From: Planctomycetaceae bacterium
Lineage (GTDB): Bacteria; Planctomycetota; Planctomycetia; Pirellulales; Thermoguttaceae
Direction of reading: 5' to 3'
Length of the DNA stretch: 37,226 nt
Assembly: GCA_009783865.1 (NCBI GenBank)
Contig: WRCR01000002.1
Span: 1 to 37,226 of the forward strand
In this document: positions 1-8,378 of the stretch, in pieces
Layout: the number at the start of each line of letters is the position of its first letter
Numbering within the stretch: the first letter of the stretch is position 1
Program-made: the position numbers and the translations under genes
The notes under the pieces: generated by a model
What the model was told of the DNA's origin: nothing
The model's input: only the letters and a program-made list of their open reading frames with translations
Database searches by the model: none

Positions 1-67
1 CTTCCTCTGATTGAAAGTTGGCAATCCAATCCTTGCCGCCGTTTTGAATCTCCCGCAATTCATTCAA
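1..67 (-). pseudogene. mutS: mutS continuation beyond the in-frame stop
   Basis: Reading the same minus-strand frame after the TAA at 68-70 gives 22 codons, beginning LNELREIQNGGKDWIANF. This matches the MutS consensus that follows GFI..(Y/F)xA(E/Q/K)LDELR. There is no frameshift, so one base change (for example GAA, CAA or AAA to TAA) explains the interruption. The segment runs off the window. Confidence 0.75.
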
Positions 68-1435
68 TTACGCATTGAAATCGCTTTTGATGAAGCCGCC
101 TTCCTTGACGTTTAGCGGAATATCTTCCTTCAACGCAGCTGATAACAAATCCGCAAGTTCCGTGCAAGGGTCAATAGAACCGCAGAGACCGGCAAACAAT
201 CCGCTCTGCATTTTCTCCAGCGGCTTGCGAAGCGGCGGCAGAAGTTTCAAGGTTCTTCCTATCATCGAGAAGTCCCGCGGCGTTCCCCGATTCTGTACGA
301 CTCTCGTCAGTATCCGCTGTAAATCATAGACCTGCCGCAGATAATTTTGTATTTCCGCAATGACCGGCAGGTTGTTGGACAACTCTTCAACGGCATCGAG
401 GCGTTCATTGATTTCACTGATGTTTAGCAGCGGATTTGCAACGGCTTCGGCAAGTTCCCGCGAACCCATCGGCGTAATACATTTATCTAGAACGCCTAGC
501 AGCGAACCCTCCCGTTTGCCGCCGCGAATTGTACGGGTGATTTCCAGCATGCGCCGGCTTGATTCGTCAATCTCCAGCGAACTGTTGAGACGGTATGCCG
601 TTATTGAATCGATGTGAACGGAGGACTGCCGCTGTGTTTCGTTGACATAATCCAGCACCGCACCGGCAGCACGGATTGCGGGCAAGTCAAGCGCGTCATC
701 GGTAAAGCCGAAGCCCTCCAGCGTTGCAGTACCGAATTGCTTCAGCAACAACTGATAAGCGGATTGAAGATTGAAAACCCAGTCGGGACGCTTGCTGATT
801 TGTATGTTCGTTTGCGGCGGCAGGGAAAATGTTTCGCTTTCACTGTAAATGATTTCGGTCGGTGACACACGGGCAATGTGTTCGGCAAGATGTTCCAGCG
901 GAACTGATGCGGCGTAAAACGCACCGGTCGAAAGTTCCAGCCAAGCAATTCCCGCTGTTGTGTTCGATAGTGTTTCTTGACGAACATTCCTCGTTTTCGT
1001 GTTTTGTTTGATGTCTTCGATGTAAAATGCAAGCAGGTAATTGGATTCCTTTGGGTCGAGCAGCGTTTCTTCGGTGATGGTACCGGCTGTGACAATGCGT
1101 GTGACAGCCCGCTTGACGATTTGCCCTTGTTTGAGTGTTTTCGGGTCTTCCATTTGTTCGCAGACAGCGGCGCGGTATCCGGCTGCGATGATTTTCGCAA
1201 TGTAAGAGTCGAGTTGATGGTGCGGAAAGCCCGCCATTGGTGTGCCGTCTGCCCCTTTTTCGCGGCTGGTTAGAGTTAACCCCAGCAGTCGGGCGGCGGT
1301 CTTGGCATCGTCGTAAAACATTTCGTTGAAGTCGCCCATTCGGAAGAGGAGCAGTGCTTCGGGACAAATTCTTTTTGCCTCGTGATACTGCTTCATCATC
1401 GGCGATAATTTCGGCTCAAACGCTGACGAAAGCAT
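68..1435 (-). CDS. mutS: DNA mismatch repair protein MutS, N-terminal part, ended by an in-frame TAA
   Basis: This is the mismatch-recognition half of MutS, which binds mispaired bases and recruits MutL. Domain I is clear: the segment FRMGDFNEMFYDDA (residues 31-44) keeps the Phe-x-Glu mismatch-reading motif (F36, E38), with Asn in the middle where Tyr is usual. The connector and the start of the lever domain follow (IRGGKREGSLLGVLDKC, then MGSRELAEAVANPLL). The frame stops after 455 codons, whereas MutS is normally about 850-900 residues. The stop TAA (bases 68-70) sits inside the well-conserved lever/clamp stretch, and the same frame continues past it as MutS-like sequence to the window edge. 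The ATPase domain would lie outside the window. The start is the ATG at 1435; no clear ribosome binding site is visible. The gene is therefore a nonsense-mutated or split mutS, or the base is a sequencing error. Confidence 0.9.
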   Translation of the reverse strand: MLSSAFEPKLSPMMKQYHEAKRICPEALLLFRMGDFNEMFYDDAKTAARLLGLTLTSREKGADGTPMAGFPHHQLDSYIAKIIAAGYRAAVCEQMEDPKTLKQGQIVKRAVTRIVTAGTITEETLLDPKESNYLLAFYIEDIKQNTKTRNVRQETLSNTTAGIAWLELSTGAFYAASVPLEHLAEHIARVSPTEIIYSESETFSLPPQTNIQISKRPDWVFNLQSAYQLLLKQFGTATLEGFGFTDDALDLPAIRAAGAVLDYVNETQRQSSVHIDSITAYRLNSSLEIDESSRRMLEITRTIRGGKREGSLLGVLDKCITPMGSRELAEAVANPLLNISEINERLDAVEELSNNLPVIAEIQNYLRQVYDLQRILTRVVQNRGTPRDFSMIGRTLKLLPPLRKPLEKMQSGLFAGLCGSIDPCTELADLLSAALKEDIPLNVKEGGFIKSDFNA

Positions 1436-1554
1436 TGAAAATCAAAGACGGGTGAAACATCGGTAAAGACATTGATTTTATCGGGTGTTTGGGAATATTC
1501 AATAGTGTTTAGCAATATTTTGTTTGTCGGGAGACGAGAAAATACACTCACTTT

Positions 1555-2106
1555 TTACAACTGCTTGATTTCCTCTTCGGGCAGTTCGGTAATGTCGATA
1601 ATATCGGCGATGGAATATCCCTTTGCTTTCATATTGCGGGCAGTTTCTATTTTACCTTCGATTTTACCTTCGGCTCTTCCTTTTTCTATTCCTTTTCTGG
1701 TCGCATTTCGCATCGTAGCAGCGTAGTCCATGCGCCATAACTCGTGCTTGTCGTATTCCATCCTCGCCTGCTCATCGGCGGACAACTGCTTCACCATTGC
1801 AACCACTTCTTCAAACACCGGCTTTTTTTTCGCTATCATTTCGTACTCCTCTCTGTTCTTTGCCCTAATCAGCATCAGCCAATCAAACAATTCAGTAGTA
1901 TCACTCTTTTTCGGCAGCTCAAGCGTATGAATTTCTTTCAAGTCCGTCAACTCTACCTTGTGCTTGGCATCGTAATAATACCTAAACGTGTGATGATACT
2001 CCGCACTATTCGGTATTACAATGAAGTCCGTGATAACTATAGTGATCACCTGCTTGATAACACCGTAGTCATCGCCTTCACCGATTTGCTCGGTAATCGT
2101 AAAACA
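1555..2106 (-). pseudogene. 5'-truncated Rpn/PD-(D/E)XK transposase-family relic
   Basis: The reading frame encodes the C-terminal two-thirds of an Rpn-type (recombination-promoting nuclease, PD-(D/E)XK transposase) protein. It shows the family pattern GDDY...ITI.ITDF...EYHHTFR...L.ELPK, then a helical segment, then a charged tail with repeated EGKIEGKIE. It ends with a helix-turn-helix-like YSIADIIDITELPEEEI. The frame is open upstream of the possible GTG start at 2049 as far as a TAG at 2107-2109, and that extra part still resembles the family (EQIGEGDDYGVIKQ). The gene has thus lost its 5' end, including the nuclease core that normally lies in the first 100 residues. It is probably not functional. 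A second short relic lies at 35296-35427. Confidence 0.7.
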
Positions 2107-2119
2107 CTAGCTAATAACC

Positions 2120-2137
2120 GGCGGGGGTATCCCCGCC
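2120..2137. repeat. Perfect hairpin GGCGGGG-GTAT-CCCCGCC
   Basis: A 7-bp perfect stem with a 4-base loop lies just past the 3' end of the cpaB-like gene and before the transposase relic. There is no T-run, so it is not a classical terminator. It belongs to the gene-end hairpin family seen throughout the window. Confidence 0.6.
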
Positions 2138-2149
2138 GCTCTTATACAT

Positions 2150-3451
2150 CTACCTTGACTTCGGATTTAACGGCAGAGGTTCCGGCAAGTTTTCCTGCAA
2201 CTCCTTCTCGGCTGAACGCATGAACGGCGAATAAGTCCCCTGCCGTATTGCCGGAAGTCCTATTTCAACACCCTTCTGAACTTCGACCGTTTTCGCTTCG
2301 GAAACCTTCGCCGGAGCAGAAGTCAGCGATGCCGTTTGTACTACAGAAGTTGCCGGTCCGGAAAATGAAAGCGAAGCAGACGCATCATTGCGGATTTCAT
2401 TTTCCTTCATCGCAGGATTTTTCGATGCAGCAAACGATACCGCCGCACGGTTTTCGGATGCGTCGTCTTGCTTAATGACATCTCTTTCGATAACATTATT
2501 CGCAATAGGGATTTTTACTTCGGCAACTTTCGGCTGCGGGATTGCGGCAGCATTAGCTGCACTATCCAAGAGGCGAATCGGCTGTTTCAATACGGCTTGG
2601 AACGAAACATCCCTTGCAGGCAATTCCTGTGTTTCCGGTTCTAGTATTTCCGTTTGAAGTTCCGCCGTCATAGCGGTTTCCGCAGATGTTTCAACTGATT
2701 GTTTCGCTTGTTCGATTTGATGCGGTATAACCCGCAGCCGTCCTTCGCGGGATGCCGCTGCCAGTTTTTCCGCCTGTCCGTTTTCCAGCAAAAGAGAGAT
2801 GCTTTGAATCTTTCTGCCGCCGGACACGACTTCCTTCGCATTGACTTGATGAACGGCAACATTTCTCAAAACGATTTTTCTGTCTTCACTGCCGGTCTCC
2901 GTGTTGTCCATTGAGTAATACTTGTCGAGGACAAGGTTTTTCATACGGACGAATTCGCCGGTCTCTGCCTGCTTCGGTACACAATGAATGTCAACTTTCG
3001 CACCGGCAGTAATGAACTGCGTGAGCGGTTTGTCCGCTTCGACAACGCTGTTTCCTACCCGCAGGTTTCCGATTTCAAGCGACACAATCTGCGAACCGGC
3101 AGGAAAATACTCTGCTGTATTACCTGCGGCACTTCTCTGTAAGAGCAAGTCCTCACAGATAGGACAGTCTTTGATGAGCGGGTATGCCGGTTTGCGGCGA
3201 TACACCTGCATAAAGTCGGCTATTGCCTGCTCCGGTATTTCATCAACAGGAACGTCTTTGAAAACAACATACTCCGCCGTTATTTCCGTTCCAAGAGGGA
3301 TTTCCTTTTGCGCAACGAGAATTTTTATCGTCGGTCTTTGCTGAACTACCTCAACCGGCTTCGTACTAAGAAAGAAGTACGCGATAGAACGAGCAGTAAT
3401 TATCCCGATTACAAACGAGAGCAACAATAACACCCAGCCGCTGGTACGCAT
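2150..3451 (-). CDS. cpaB: CpaB/RcpC-type pilus assembly protein with SAF domain
   Basis: Flp/Tad pilus assembly CpaB proteins are periplasmic, membrane-anchored and carry a SAF domain. Here an N-terminal membrane segment (about residues 5-28, WVLLLLSFVIGIITARSIAYFF) is followed by a SAF-like stretch with KILVAQKEIPLGTEI and VVFKDVPVDEIP. An RcpC-like beta region follows (GAKVDIHCVPK, then KIVLRNVAVHQVNAKEV). The last 180 residues are Ala/Glu/Ser-rich low-complexity sequence unlike the compact family core. The frame is open to 3661, but the preceding 70 residues look non-coding. The ATG at 3451 places the membrane anchor at the N-terminus and has GGTAAG upstream, so that start is chosen (433 aa). 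No other tad genes are visible nearby; the partner pilins could be the DUF1559 proteins, which is inference. Confidence 0.75.
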   Translation of the reverse strand: MRTSGWVLLLLSFVIGIITARSIAYFFLSTKPVEVVQQRPTIKILVAQKEIPLGTEITAEYVVFKDVPVDEIPEQAIADFMQVYRRKPAYPLIKDCPICEDLLLQRSAAGNTAEYFPAGSQIVSLEIGNLRVGNSVVEADKPLTQFITAGAKVDIHCVPKQAETGEFVRMKNLVLDKYYSMDNTETGSEDRKIVLRNVAVHQVNAKEVVSGGRKIQSISLLLENGQAEKLAAASREGRLRVIPHQIEQAKQSVETSAETAMTAELQTEILEPETQELPARDVSFQAVLKQPIRLLDSAANAAAIPQPKVAEVKIPIANNVIERDVIKQDDASENRAAVSFAASKNPAMKENEIRNDASASLSFSGPATSVVQTASLTSAPAKVSEAKTVEVQKGVEIGLPAIRQGTYSPFMRSAEKELQENLPEPLPLNPKSR

Positions 3452-3722
3452 ATTCTTACCGCCTATTCGTTGACAAAAAGTCCCTCCATGCCTTATCGGC
3501 GTTTTAGAGGACCGAACTTTAACGACATCGTTTAACCCTGTTGCCAAAAAAGGTGAGAAAAACCCCTCCAACCACCTAACATCAAGCCCTAAATTAAAAA
3601 AATTTTTCGACATAACCCCTTGAAAACAAAACATTTCCGTAAATTGTATCATTTTGCACATGGTGACTACCTATTTTAACGTTATTTTACCTATTTTGAC
3701 AATTAGTGGTGAGTTGCGAGAG

Positions 3723-3741
3723 CCGCCGACTGCGTCGGCGG
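3723..3741. repeat. Hairpin CCGCCGAC-TGC-GTCGGCGG
   Basis: A perfect 8-bp stem with a 3-base loop. The same arms recur at 6449-6469 with loop ATTAA, and a degenerate copy lies at about 5244-5280. All three are followed by a GTACAA-type sequence, which marks them as copies of one small repeat. Confidence 0.65.
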
Positions 3742-3939
3742 AGTACAACCGGCGCAAATACTAACACACCCCCTAAACTTGGCAAGAGCAAAAAGTGCCA
3801 GTTTGAGCGGCGAGTGGTGAGTTGCGAGCGGAGAGCGGTGAGTTGCGAGAACAAAGCCGCAAGTGAAGGCGGATGTATCGTTTTTTGGGCAGCCGCCGCC
3901 GAAACTTGCAATAAAAACTAAAATTTTTTCTTTTTTCTA

Positions 3940-3968
3940 TTGCAATTATCACGGAAAGCAATTATAAT
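3940..3968 (+). promoter_or_regulatory. Sigma-70-type promoter for the first DUF1559 gene
   Basis: TTGCAA (3940-3945), a 17-base spacer and a consensus TATAAT (3963-3968) lie 53 bases before the ATG at 4022. A strong Shine-Dalgarno AAGGAG (4008-4013) sits 8 bases before that ATG. The geometry is ideal for a housekeeping promoter; planctomycete promoter consensus is poorly defined, so the assignment rests on pattern only. Confidence 0.6.
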
Positions 3969-4021
3969 GGTCACAGATAGTAGTTTTTTTATTTATCATT
4001 CGTTCACAAGGAGTTTTTTCT

Positions 4022-5233
4022 ATGCGAAATTATGCAACGAAAATAGGCGATTTGAGGGGGGGAAACGAAACAATACGAGCGGCGGACGATAAACCGCCAT
4101 CCGGCAGTTATCACTGCCGGCTCTTAAGAGCATTTACCCTCGTTGAACTTCTAGTCGTCATCGCCATTATCGGCGTTCTTATTGCTTTGCTCTTGCCTGC
4201 CGTGCAAGCCGCCCGCGAGGCGGCAAGAAGAATGTCGTGCTCAAACAAACTCAAGCAAATCGTGCTGGGGGCGCACAACTATCACGATGTCAACCATGCG
4301 CTGTTTGCGAGTTTGAGTCAAGGCCGGCTTTCTCCCGACCAAACGGCAAATGCCGGCAACTACGACCGCAACAGCGGCTGGACGAGATTGTTTCCGTTTG
4401 TTGAACTGGCTCCGCTGTGGGACGCAATTATGACCACTAATATCGGCAGCGCAGTGGGAAGCAGTTCGTTAAGTACAACCAATCCGGCTGCCGCGGTTAT
4501 ATCTTCGTTTGTCTGTCCTTCTTCGGAAAATCAGAAAAAACCTACCACTGTATATTCACTAAGCAATTACCGGATGTGCCAAGGCGATAATGCAAATTAC
4601 GCCGGCGGCGGCATAAGTAATCCCGAGGTTAATGTGCGCGGCATGTTCGGCAAGTCGATTTGGCACCCGCTTTCCGCCGTTGTTGACGGTACAAGTAATA
4701 CTGTCTTTTTCGGTGAACGGGAAAACGCGCTGGCAGCAACCAACTGGAATACTTCTACCCGAATGATTAAAAACCATGCCGAATACGGCAGCACTTTTAG
4801 TACTTTCAGCGGTAGCATCAGTACTACTAATCCCATGTATTTGGTGAGCCGTCAGACCTGTCTTAATACGGTCGGAGCGAACGGGTTTTATAAGACCTCA
4901 ATCGCCGCCGCCGATATGCGGAATTACTGGAGCAATCTTTATGACGGCGCGAATTTCATCAACCGGTTTTCGACAATTATTGCGCCCAACGGACCTTCTT
5001 GTACTCACGGAAACAACGGCAGCATGATGACAGCGACTAGCAATCACAGCGGCGGCGTACAGGTTGCGCTGGGAGACGGCAGTGTGCGGTTCGTTTCGGA
5101 AACGATTGACACCGGCAGCGGCGATAATTTCTACGGCACCGGAACGGCGAGTGCAACGGCACAAGGCGAATCGCCTTTCGGCGTTTGGGGCGCAATGGGA
5201 AGCCGCGATGGCGGAGAAAGTAAAACACTGTAA
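4022..5233 (+). CDS. DUF1559 prepilin-like protein 1 (H-x9-DG family)
   Basis: This is a planctomycete DUF1559 protein, a type II secretion/pilin-like family whose substrate and role are unknown. The class III leader ends ...LLRA|FTLVELLVVIAIIGV, with Glu at +5 of the predicted mature protein, followed by the hydrophobic helix and AREAARRMSCSNKLKQI. A beta-rich body follows, and the C-terminal box HSGGVQVALGDGSVRF gives the H-x9-DG signature. The leader is unusually long (about 37 residues): between the start and the cleavage site lies GDLRGGNE plus sequence encoded by two hairpins (4081-4098 and 4101-4120). The start is fixed by AAGGAG at 4008. First of three tandem paralogues; the intergenic gaps are 98 and 65 bases. 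Confidence 0.9.
   Translation: MRNYATKIGDLRGGNETIRAADDKPPSGSYHCRLLRAFTLVELLVVIAIIGVLIALLLPAVQAAREAARRMSCSNKLKQIVLGAHNYHDVNHALFASLSQGRLSPDQTANAGNYDRNSGWTRLFPFVELAPLWDAIMTTNIGSAVGSSSLSTTNPAAAVISSFVCPSSENQKKPTTVYSLSNYRMCQGDNANYAGGGISNPEVNVRGMFGKSIWHPLSAVVDGTSNTVFFGERENALAATNWNTSTRMIKNHAEYGSTFSTFSGSISTTNPMYLVSRQTCLNTVGANGFYKTSIAAADMRNYWSNLYDGANFINRFSTIIAPNGPSCTHGNNGSMMTATSNHSGGVQVALGDGSVRFVSETIDTGSGDNFYGTGTASATAQGESPFGVWGAMGSRDGGESKTL
4049..4120. repeat. Palindromic insert inside the prepilin leader
   Basis: A 21-base block (4049-4069, rich in G) is followed by GGCGG/CCGCC (4081-4085 with 4094-4098) and CCGGCAGT-TATC-ACTGCCGG (4101-4120). The same 21-base block, in the same reading frame and again followed by a perfect hairpin, occurs in the leader of the DUF1559 gene at 18557-19756. 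The block reads GDLRGGNE in both. Confidence 0.6.
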
Positions 5234-5331
5234 TTTAACCATAGTTTAGCCGCCGACTTTCACTTTCAAGCCGACGGTACAAATACGTAACATTTTTTTT
5301 ATCATAACATTTTTTATAAGGAACAACAAAA

Positions 5332-6435
5332 ATGAAAACAAACAGAAATGCTTTTACCCACGTTGAATTACTAGTCGTCATCGCCATTATCGGCGTTTTA
5401 ATTGCTTTGCTTTTGCCTGCTGTTCAGGCAGCCCGTGAAGCCGCAAGACGTATGGCGTGTTCGAACAAACTTAAACAAATCGTGTTAGGGGCGCATAACT
5501 ACCACGATGTCAATGATGGTTTGCCCGCTTGCGGAAAGCGGGGTCCCTATCCGGGACAAATTATTGTCACGACAAATAGTAACCGTCAGAACCGAAACAG
5601 CGGTTGGCCTAGTTTGTTTCCGTTTGTCGAATTGGCGGCTCAATTCGAGCAGTTGGCGCAGACCGATTTCGACCCTTGCGGTTTGACCGGGTTAGGAGCA
5701 GGTGCTTTGCGGGGTACAAACCTTATGTTGTTCATCTGCCCTTCTTCGCAAAACCAAAAGAAATCCGCTGGTACAGTGTCAATTTCCAACTATAGGATGT
5801 GTCAGGGCGACAATGCACACGCTATTAGTTATACTGCACAGGAAGCACAAAACCGCGGTGCCTTCGGATGCATGAGTTGGCTGCCGTTTGCCTCAATCTC
5901 TGATGGTACAAGCAACACAATCTTTTTCAGCGAGCGGGAAAACGCGAATCCCGATGGCGGTTGGTCTGCAAACTTTACCCGAATGATAATAGATAACAAT
6001 GAGTACGACAACAGCCAGGGTACTTTCACGACTACTTATCTGGTGAGTCGTCAGACCTGCCTTAACACGGTCGGACCTAACGGAATGTATAAGGATTCAA
6101 TCAGTTCCGCAACCAATATGCGGAACTATTGGGGTTCTCTTTACGATGGGGCGCAGTTTGTTTCGATGTTTTGTACTATCATTCCGCCGAATGGACCGAG
6201 TTGTTCTAACGGCAATACCAACGGAATAATACCGCCTTCGAGCCGGCACAGCGGCGGCGTACAGGCTGCAATGGGAGACGGCAGTGTGCGGTTCGTTTCG
6301 GACACGATTGATGCCGGCAACGGTGATAACTTCTACGGCACCGGAACGGCGAGCAATTTAGCAACCGGACCGTCGCCTTTCGGCGTTTGGGGCGCATTAG
6401 GAAGCCGCAACGGAAAAGAGAGTAAAACACTTTAA
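5332..6435 (+). CDS. DUF1559 prepilin-like protein 2 (H-x9-DG family)
   Basis: A DUF1559 family member of 367 aa. The short leader MKTNRNA is followed by FTHVELLVVIAIIGVLIAL. The usual Thr-Leu-Val-Glu is Thr-His-Val-Glu here, a single-base-type change that puts a charged-capable residue into the pilin N-terminus while keeping Glu at +5. The C-terminal box HSGGVQAAMGDGSVRF is intact, and the protein ends in the family's GVWGALGSRNGKES. AAGGAAC lies 8 bases before the ATG. The first 130 bases are almost identical to those of the next gene, which points to recent duplication or gene conversion. Confidence 0.9.
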   Translation: MKTNRNAFTHVELLVVIAIIGVLIALLLPAVQAAREAARRMACSNKLKQIVLGAHNYHDVNDGLPACGKRGPYPGQIIVTTNSNRQNRNSGWPSLFPFVELAAQFEQLAQTDFDPCGLTGLGAGALRGTNLMLFICPSSQNQKKSAGTVSISNYRMCQGDNAHAISYTAQEAQNRGAFGCMSWLPFASISDGTSNTIFFSERENANPDGGWSANFTRMIIDNNEYDNSQGTFTTTYLVSRQTCLNTVGPNGMYKDSISSATNMRNYWGSLYDGAQFVSMFCTIIPPNGPSCSNGNTNGIIPPSSRHSGGVQAAMGDGSVRFVSDTIDAGNGDNFYGTGTASNLATGPSPFGVWGALGSRNGKESKTL

Positions 6436-6448
6436 TTGATGAGTTTAG

Positions 6449-6469
6449 CCGCCGACATTAAGTCGGCGG
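6449..6469. repeat. Hairpin CCGCCGAC-ATTAA-GTCGGCGG after DUF1559 gene 2
   Basis: A perfect 8-bp stem 13 bases after the stop codon, with a T-run (6480-6486) 10 bases further on. It could help terminate transcription, but the gap before the T-run is long for an intrinsic terminator. It shares its arms with the hairpin at 3723-3741. Confidence 0.5.
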
Positions 6470-6500
6470 TACAACCACTTTTTTTCAAGGAACAATAAAA

Positions 6501-7619
6501 ATGAAAATAAACAGATACGCTTTTACCCTCGTTGAATTACTAGTCGTCATCGCCATTATCGGCGTTTTAATTGCTTTGCTTTTGCCTGCTGTTCAGGCAG
6601 CCCGTGAAGCCGCAAGACGTATGACATGTTCAAACAAACTCAAACAAATCGTGCTGGGTTCGCATAACTATCACGATGTCAACGACGCTCTGCCGTGTAC
6701 TTCGCAACCTGGCAATTATCCGCTGCAAACGGGCGATGCTACTACCAGAGAACGAAACAGCGGGTGGCCCAAGTTGTTTCCGTATGTAGAATTGTCCGCA
6801 CAATTCGATGCTTTGATGAGTTACGACATAGGCAAACTAACTGACAGCGGCTTTGCCCCCGGTGCCGCCGATAATCCCGTGCGGGCGAATTTAACACTGT
6901 TTCTCTGTCCTTCTTCGGCAAACCAAAGAAAGGACGAAGCAACTATGTCTATCTCTAACTACCGAATGTGCCAGGGCGACAACACAAACGCAACTAGTTA
7001 TACCGCAAAAGAGGCGCAACTGCGCGGCGCTTTCGGCACTATGAGTTGGTTCCCGCTTGCTTCCATTGTTGATGGTACCAGCAACACTGCTTTCTTCAGC
7101 GAACGAGAAAACGGAACAACAACGGGACAAACTACCAACTGGAATACTCTTTCCGGAATGATTAAAGATAACAACGAATATGGGAACAGTCAAGGTACTT
7201 TCTCTTCTGCGTCGCCTTGGTATCTGGTGAGCCGTCAGACCTGTCTCAACACGGTTGGAACTGACGGGCAATATAAGACCGCCTTAATAAGTACCGCCAG
7301 TATGCGGAATTATTTCGGCAACCTTTATGACGGTGCAAAGTTTATTACGTGTTTCGCAACGATTATTCCTCCGAATGGACCGAGTTGTTTTCACGGTAAT
7401 AATTGCGGAATGCTGACTGCAACAAGTAACCACAGCGGCGGCGTTCAGGTTGCGATGGGAGACGGCAGCGTGCGGTTCATTTCGGAAACTATTGATTCCG
7501 GCAGCGGCGACAACTTTTACGGCTCTGGAACGGCGGGCGTAACTGCAACCGGTCCTTCGCCCTTCGGTGTTTGGGGCGCACTAGGAAGCCGCAACGGAAA
7601 AGAGAGTAAGGCACCGTAA
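6501..7619 (+). CDS. DUF1559 prepilin-like protein 3 (H-x9-DG family)
   Basis: A DUF1559 protein of 372 aa. The leader MKINRYA precedes FTLVELLVVIAIIGVLIALL, then AREAARRMTCSNKLKQIVLG and the conserved LFLCPSS and NYRMCQGDN segments. The C-terminal box HSGGVQVAMGDGSVRF is present, and the protein ends in GVWGALGSRNGKES. AAGGAAC lies 8 bases before the ATG. Closest paralogue is the gene at 5332. The conserved Cys pair in the body (CPSS...QTCLNTVG) is shared by the three tandem copies. Confidence 0.9.
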   Translation: MKINRYAFTLVELLVVIAIIGVLIALLLPAVQAAREAARRMTCSNKLKQIVLGSHNYHDVNDALPCTSQPGNYPLQTGDATTRERNSGWPKLFPYVELSAQFDALMSYDIGKLTDSGFAPGAADNPVRANLTLFLCPSSANQRKDEATMSISNYRMCQGDNTNATSYTAKEAQLRGAFGTMSWFPLASIVDGTSNTAFFSERENGTTTGQTTNWNTLSGMIKDNNEYGNSQGTFSSASPWYLVSRQTCLNTVGTDGQYKTALISTASMRNYFGNLYDGAKFITCFATIIPPNGPSCFHGNNCGMLTATSNHSGGVQVAMGDGSVRFISETIDSGSGDNFYGSGTAGVTATGPSPFGVWGALGSRNGKESKAP

Positions 7620-7755
7620 ATTCGTCTGAACCGCTTATTACATTGATTAAATGATTACCGTGATTTTTTGTTAAACATTATTCGTAATATAAATAGAGTT
7701 GTTCGGGAACCGACATTTCTGCGCAGGCAGGAATCCAGAGGAACGGGTATAACCT

Positions 7756-7790
7756 TTTACGTCTAGATTCCCGCTTTCGCGGGAATGACG
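7756..7790. repeat. Dispersed palindromic repeat, copy A
   Basis: A 35-base sequence identical by eye to 27100-27134. It contains the perfect palindrome ATTCCCGC-TTTC-GCGGGAAT (7767-7786). Read as protein it gives the VIPAKAGI-type sequence typical of REP-like repeats scattered in many bacterial genomes. Confidence 0.75.
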
Positions 7791-7868
7791 GCTTTGGAGT
7801 TTCCGAACAGGTCTAATGTAATCAAAGGTTCAGAAACATTTTTTAACCAAACCCTAGAAAGAAAATTT

Positions 7869-8363
7869 ATGAGAACAGTATTGCTTTTGTGTTTATCTAT
7901 GCTGCTTTTAACCGGTTGCGGTACGCCGAAGCCGGAAGGAATGCCCGACTTGTATCCGGTTAAAGTGAAAGTCCACGATGGCGGCAAAGCACTCGACGTT
8001 ATCGGCGTGGAATTTTATAAAACGGGTGAGGCGACCCAGTATTCGCTGGGCGGAGTGACCGACTCTTCCGGCAATGCCGACGTTCTGACGATTAGCGGAA
8101 AATTCACCGGCAAAGGTCTTCCCGCCGGTTCTTACCGCGTTGTGCTGCGGCAGCGTGTCGAAATTCCGGCGGAGTTGCAGGAAGACGAAAACGTTGAGTT
8201 GTCGGATTCCGCACGACTGGAACTGGAAAAGAAACGGAAAAAGTTTATGGACGAAAATCTGAAATTTTCATCGAAGTTATCTAGTCCAGCAGAAACGCCG
8301 CTGAAAATTGAGGTTTCTCAATCCGGCGGCGAATTAGATGTTGACGTTTCGCAATATAAATAA
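7869..8363 (+). CDS. Small lipoprotein, planctomycete type
   Basis: 164 residues. The lipoprotein signal MRTVLLLCLSMLLLTGC has a perfect lipobox (LLTGC; lipid-bearing Cys at residue 17). The mature part looks like a compact beta domain (YPVKVKVHDGGKALDVIGVEF, then a GGVTDSSGNADV turn and GLPAGSYRVVLRQ) of the kind found in many planctomycete lipoproteins with carboxypeptidase-regulatory-like folds. A charged helical insertion (ELEKKRKKFMDENLKF) follows. The frame is open upstream to 7785, but the ATG at 7869 gives the signal peptide. It converges with the YTV gene. Substrate and partner are unknown. Confidence 0.75.
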   Translation: MRTVLLLCLSMLLLTGCGTPKPEGMPDLYPVKVKVHDGGKALDVIGVEFYKTGEATQYSLGGVTDSSGNADVLTISGKFTGKGLPAGSYRVVLRQRVEIPAELQEDENVELSDSARLELEKKRKKFMDENLKFSSKLSSPAETPLKIEVSQSGGELDVDVSQYK

Positions 8364-8378
8364 GCGGCATCGTTTAGC

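Larger units (their letters stand above)
3452..4021. other. 570-base intergenic region between divergent cpaB-like and DUF1559 genes
   Basis: No gene is supported here. The region holds a perfect hairpin at 3723-3741, three copies of the 13-mer GGTGAGTTGCGAG (3708-3720, 3816-3828, 3837-3849), T-rich tracts, and a promoter with ribosome binding site for the gene at 4022. The open frame running from 3661 into cpaB is read as non-coding. Confidence 0.6.

Noticed and set aside
68..70. Stop-codon reassignment (TAA read as an amino acid) to explain mutS
   Set aside because: Genes ending at 5233, 7619 and 8363 use TAA as their natural stop, so a recoded TAA is not supported.
3452..3661. Extended N-terminus of the CpaB-like protein (70 extra residues)
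   Set aside because: The extension has no family similarity and would bury the membrane anchor; the ATG at 3451 places the anchor at the N-terminus.
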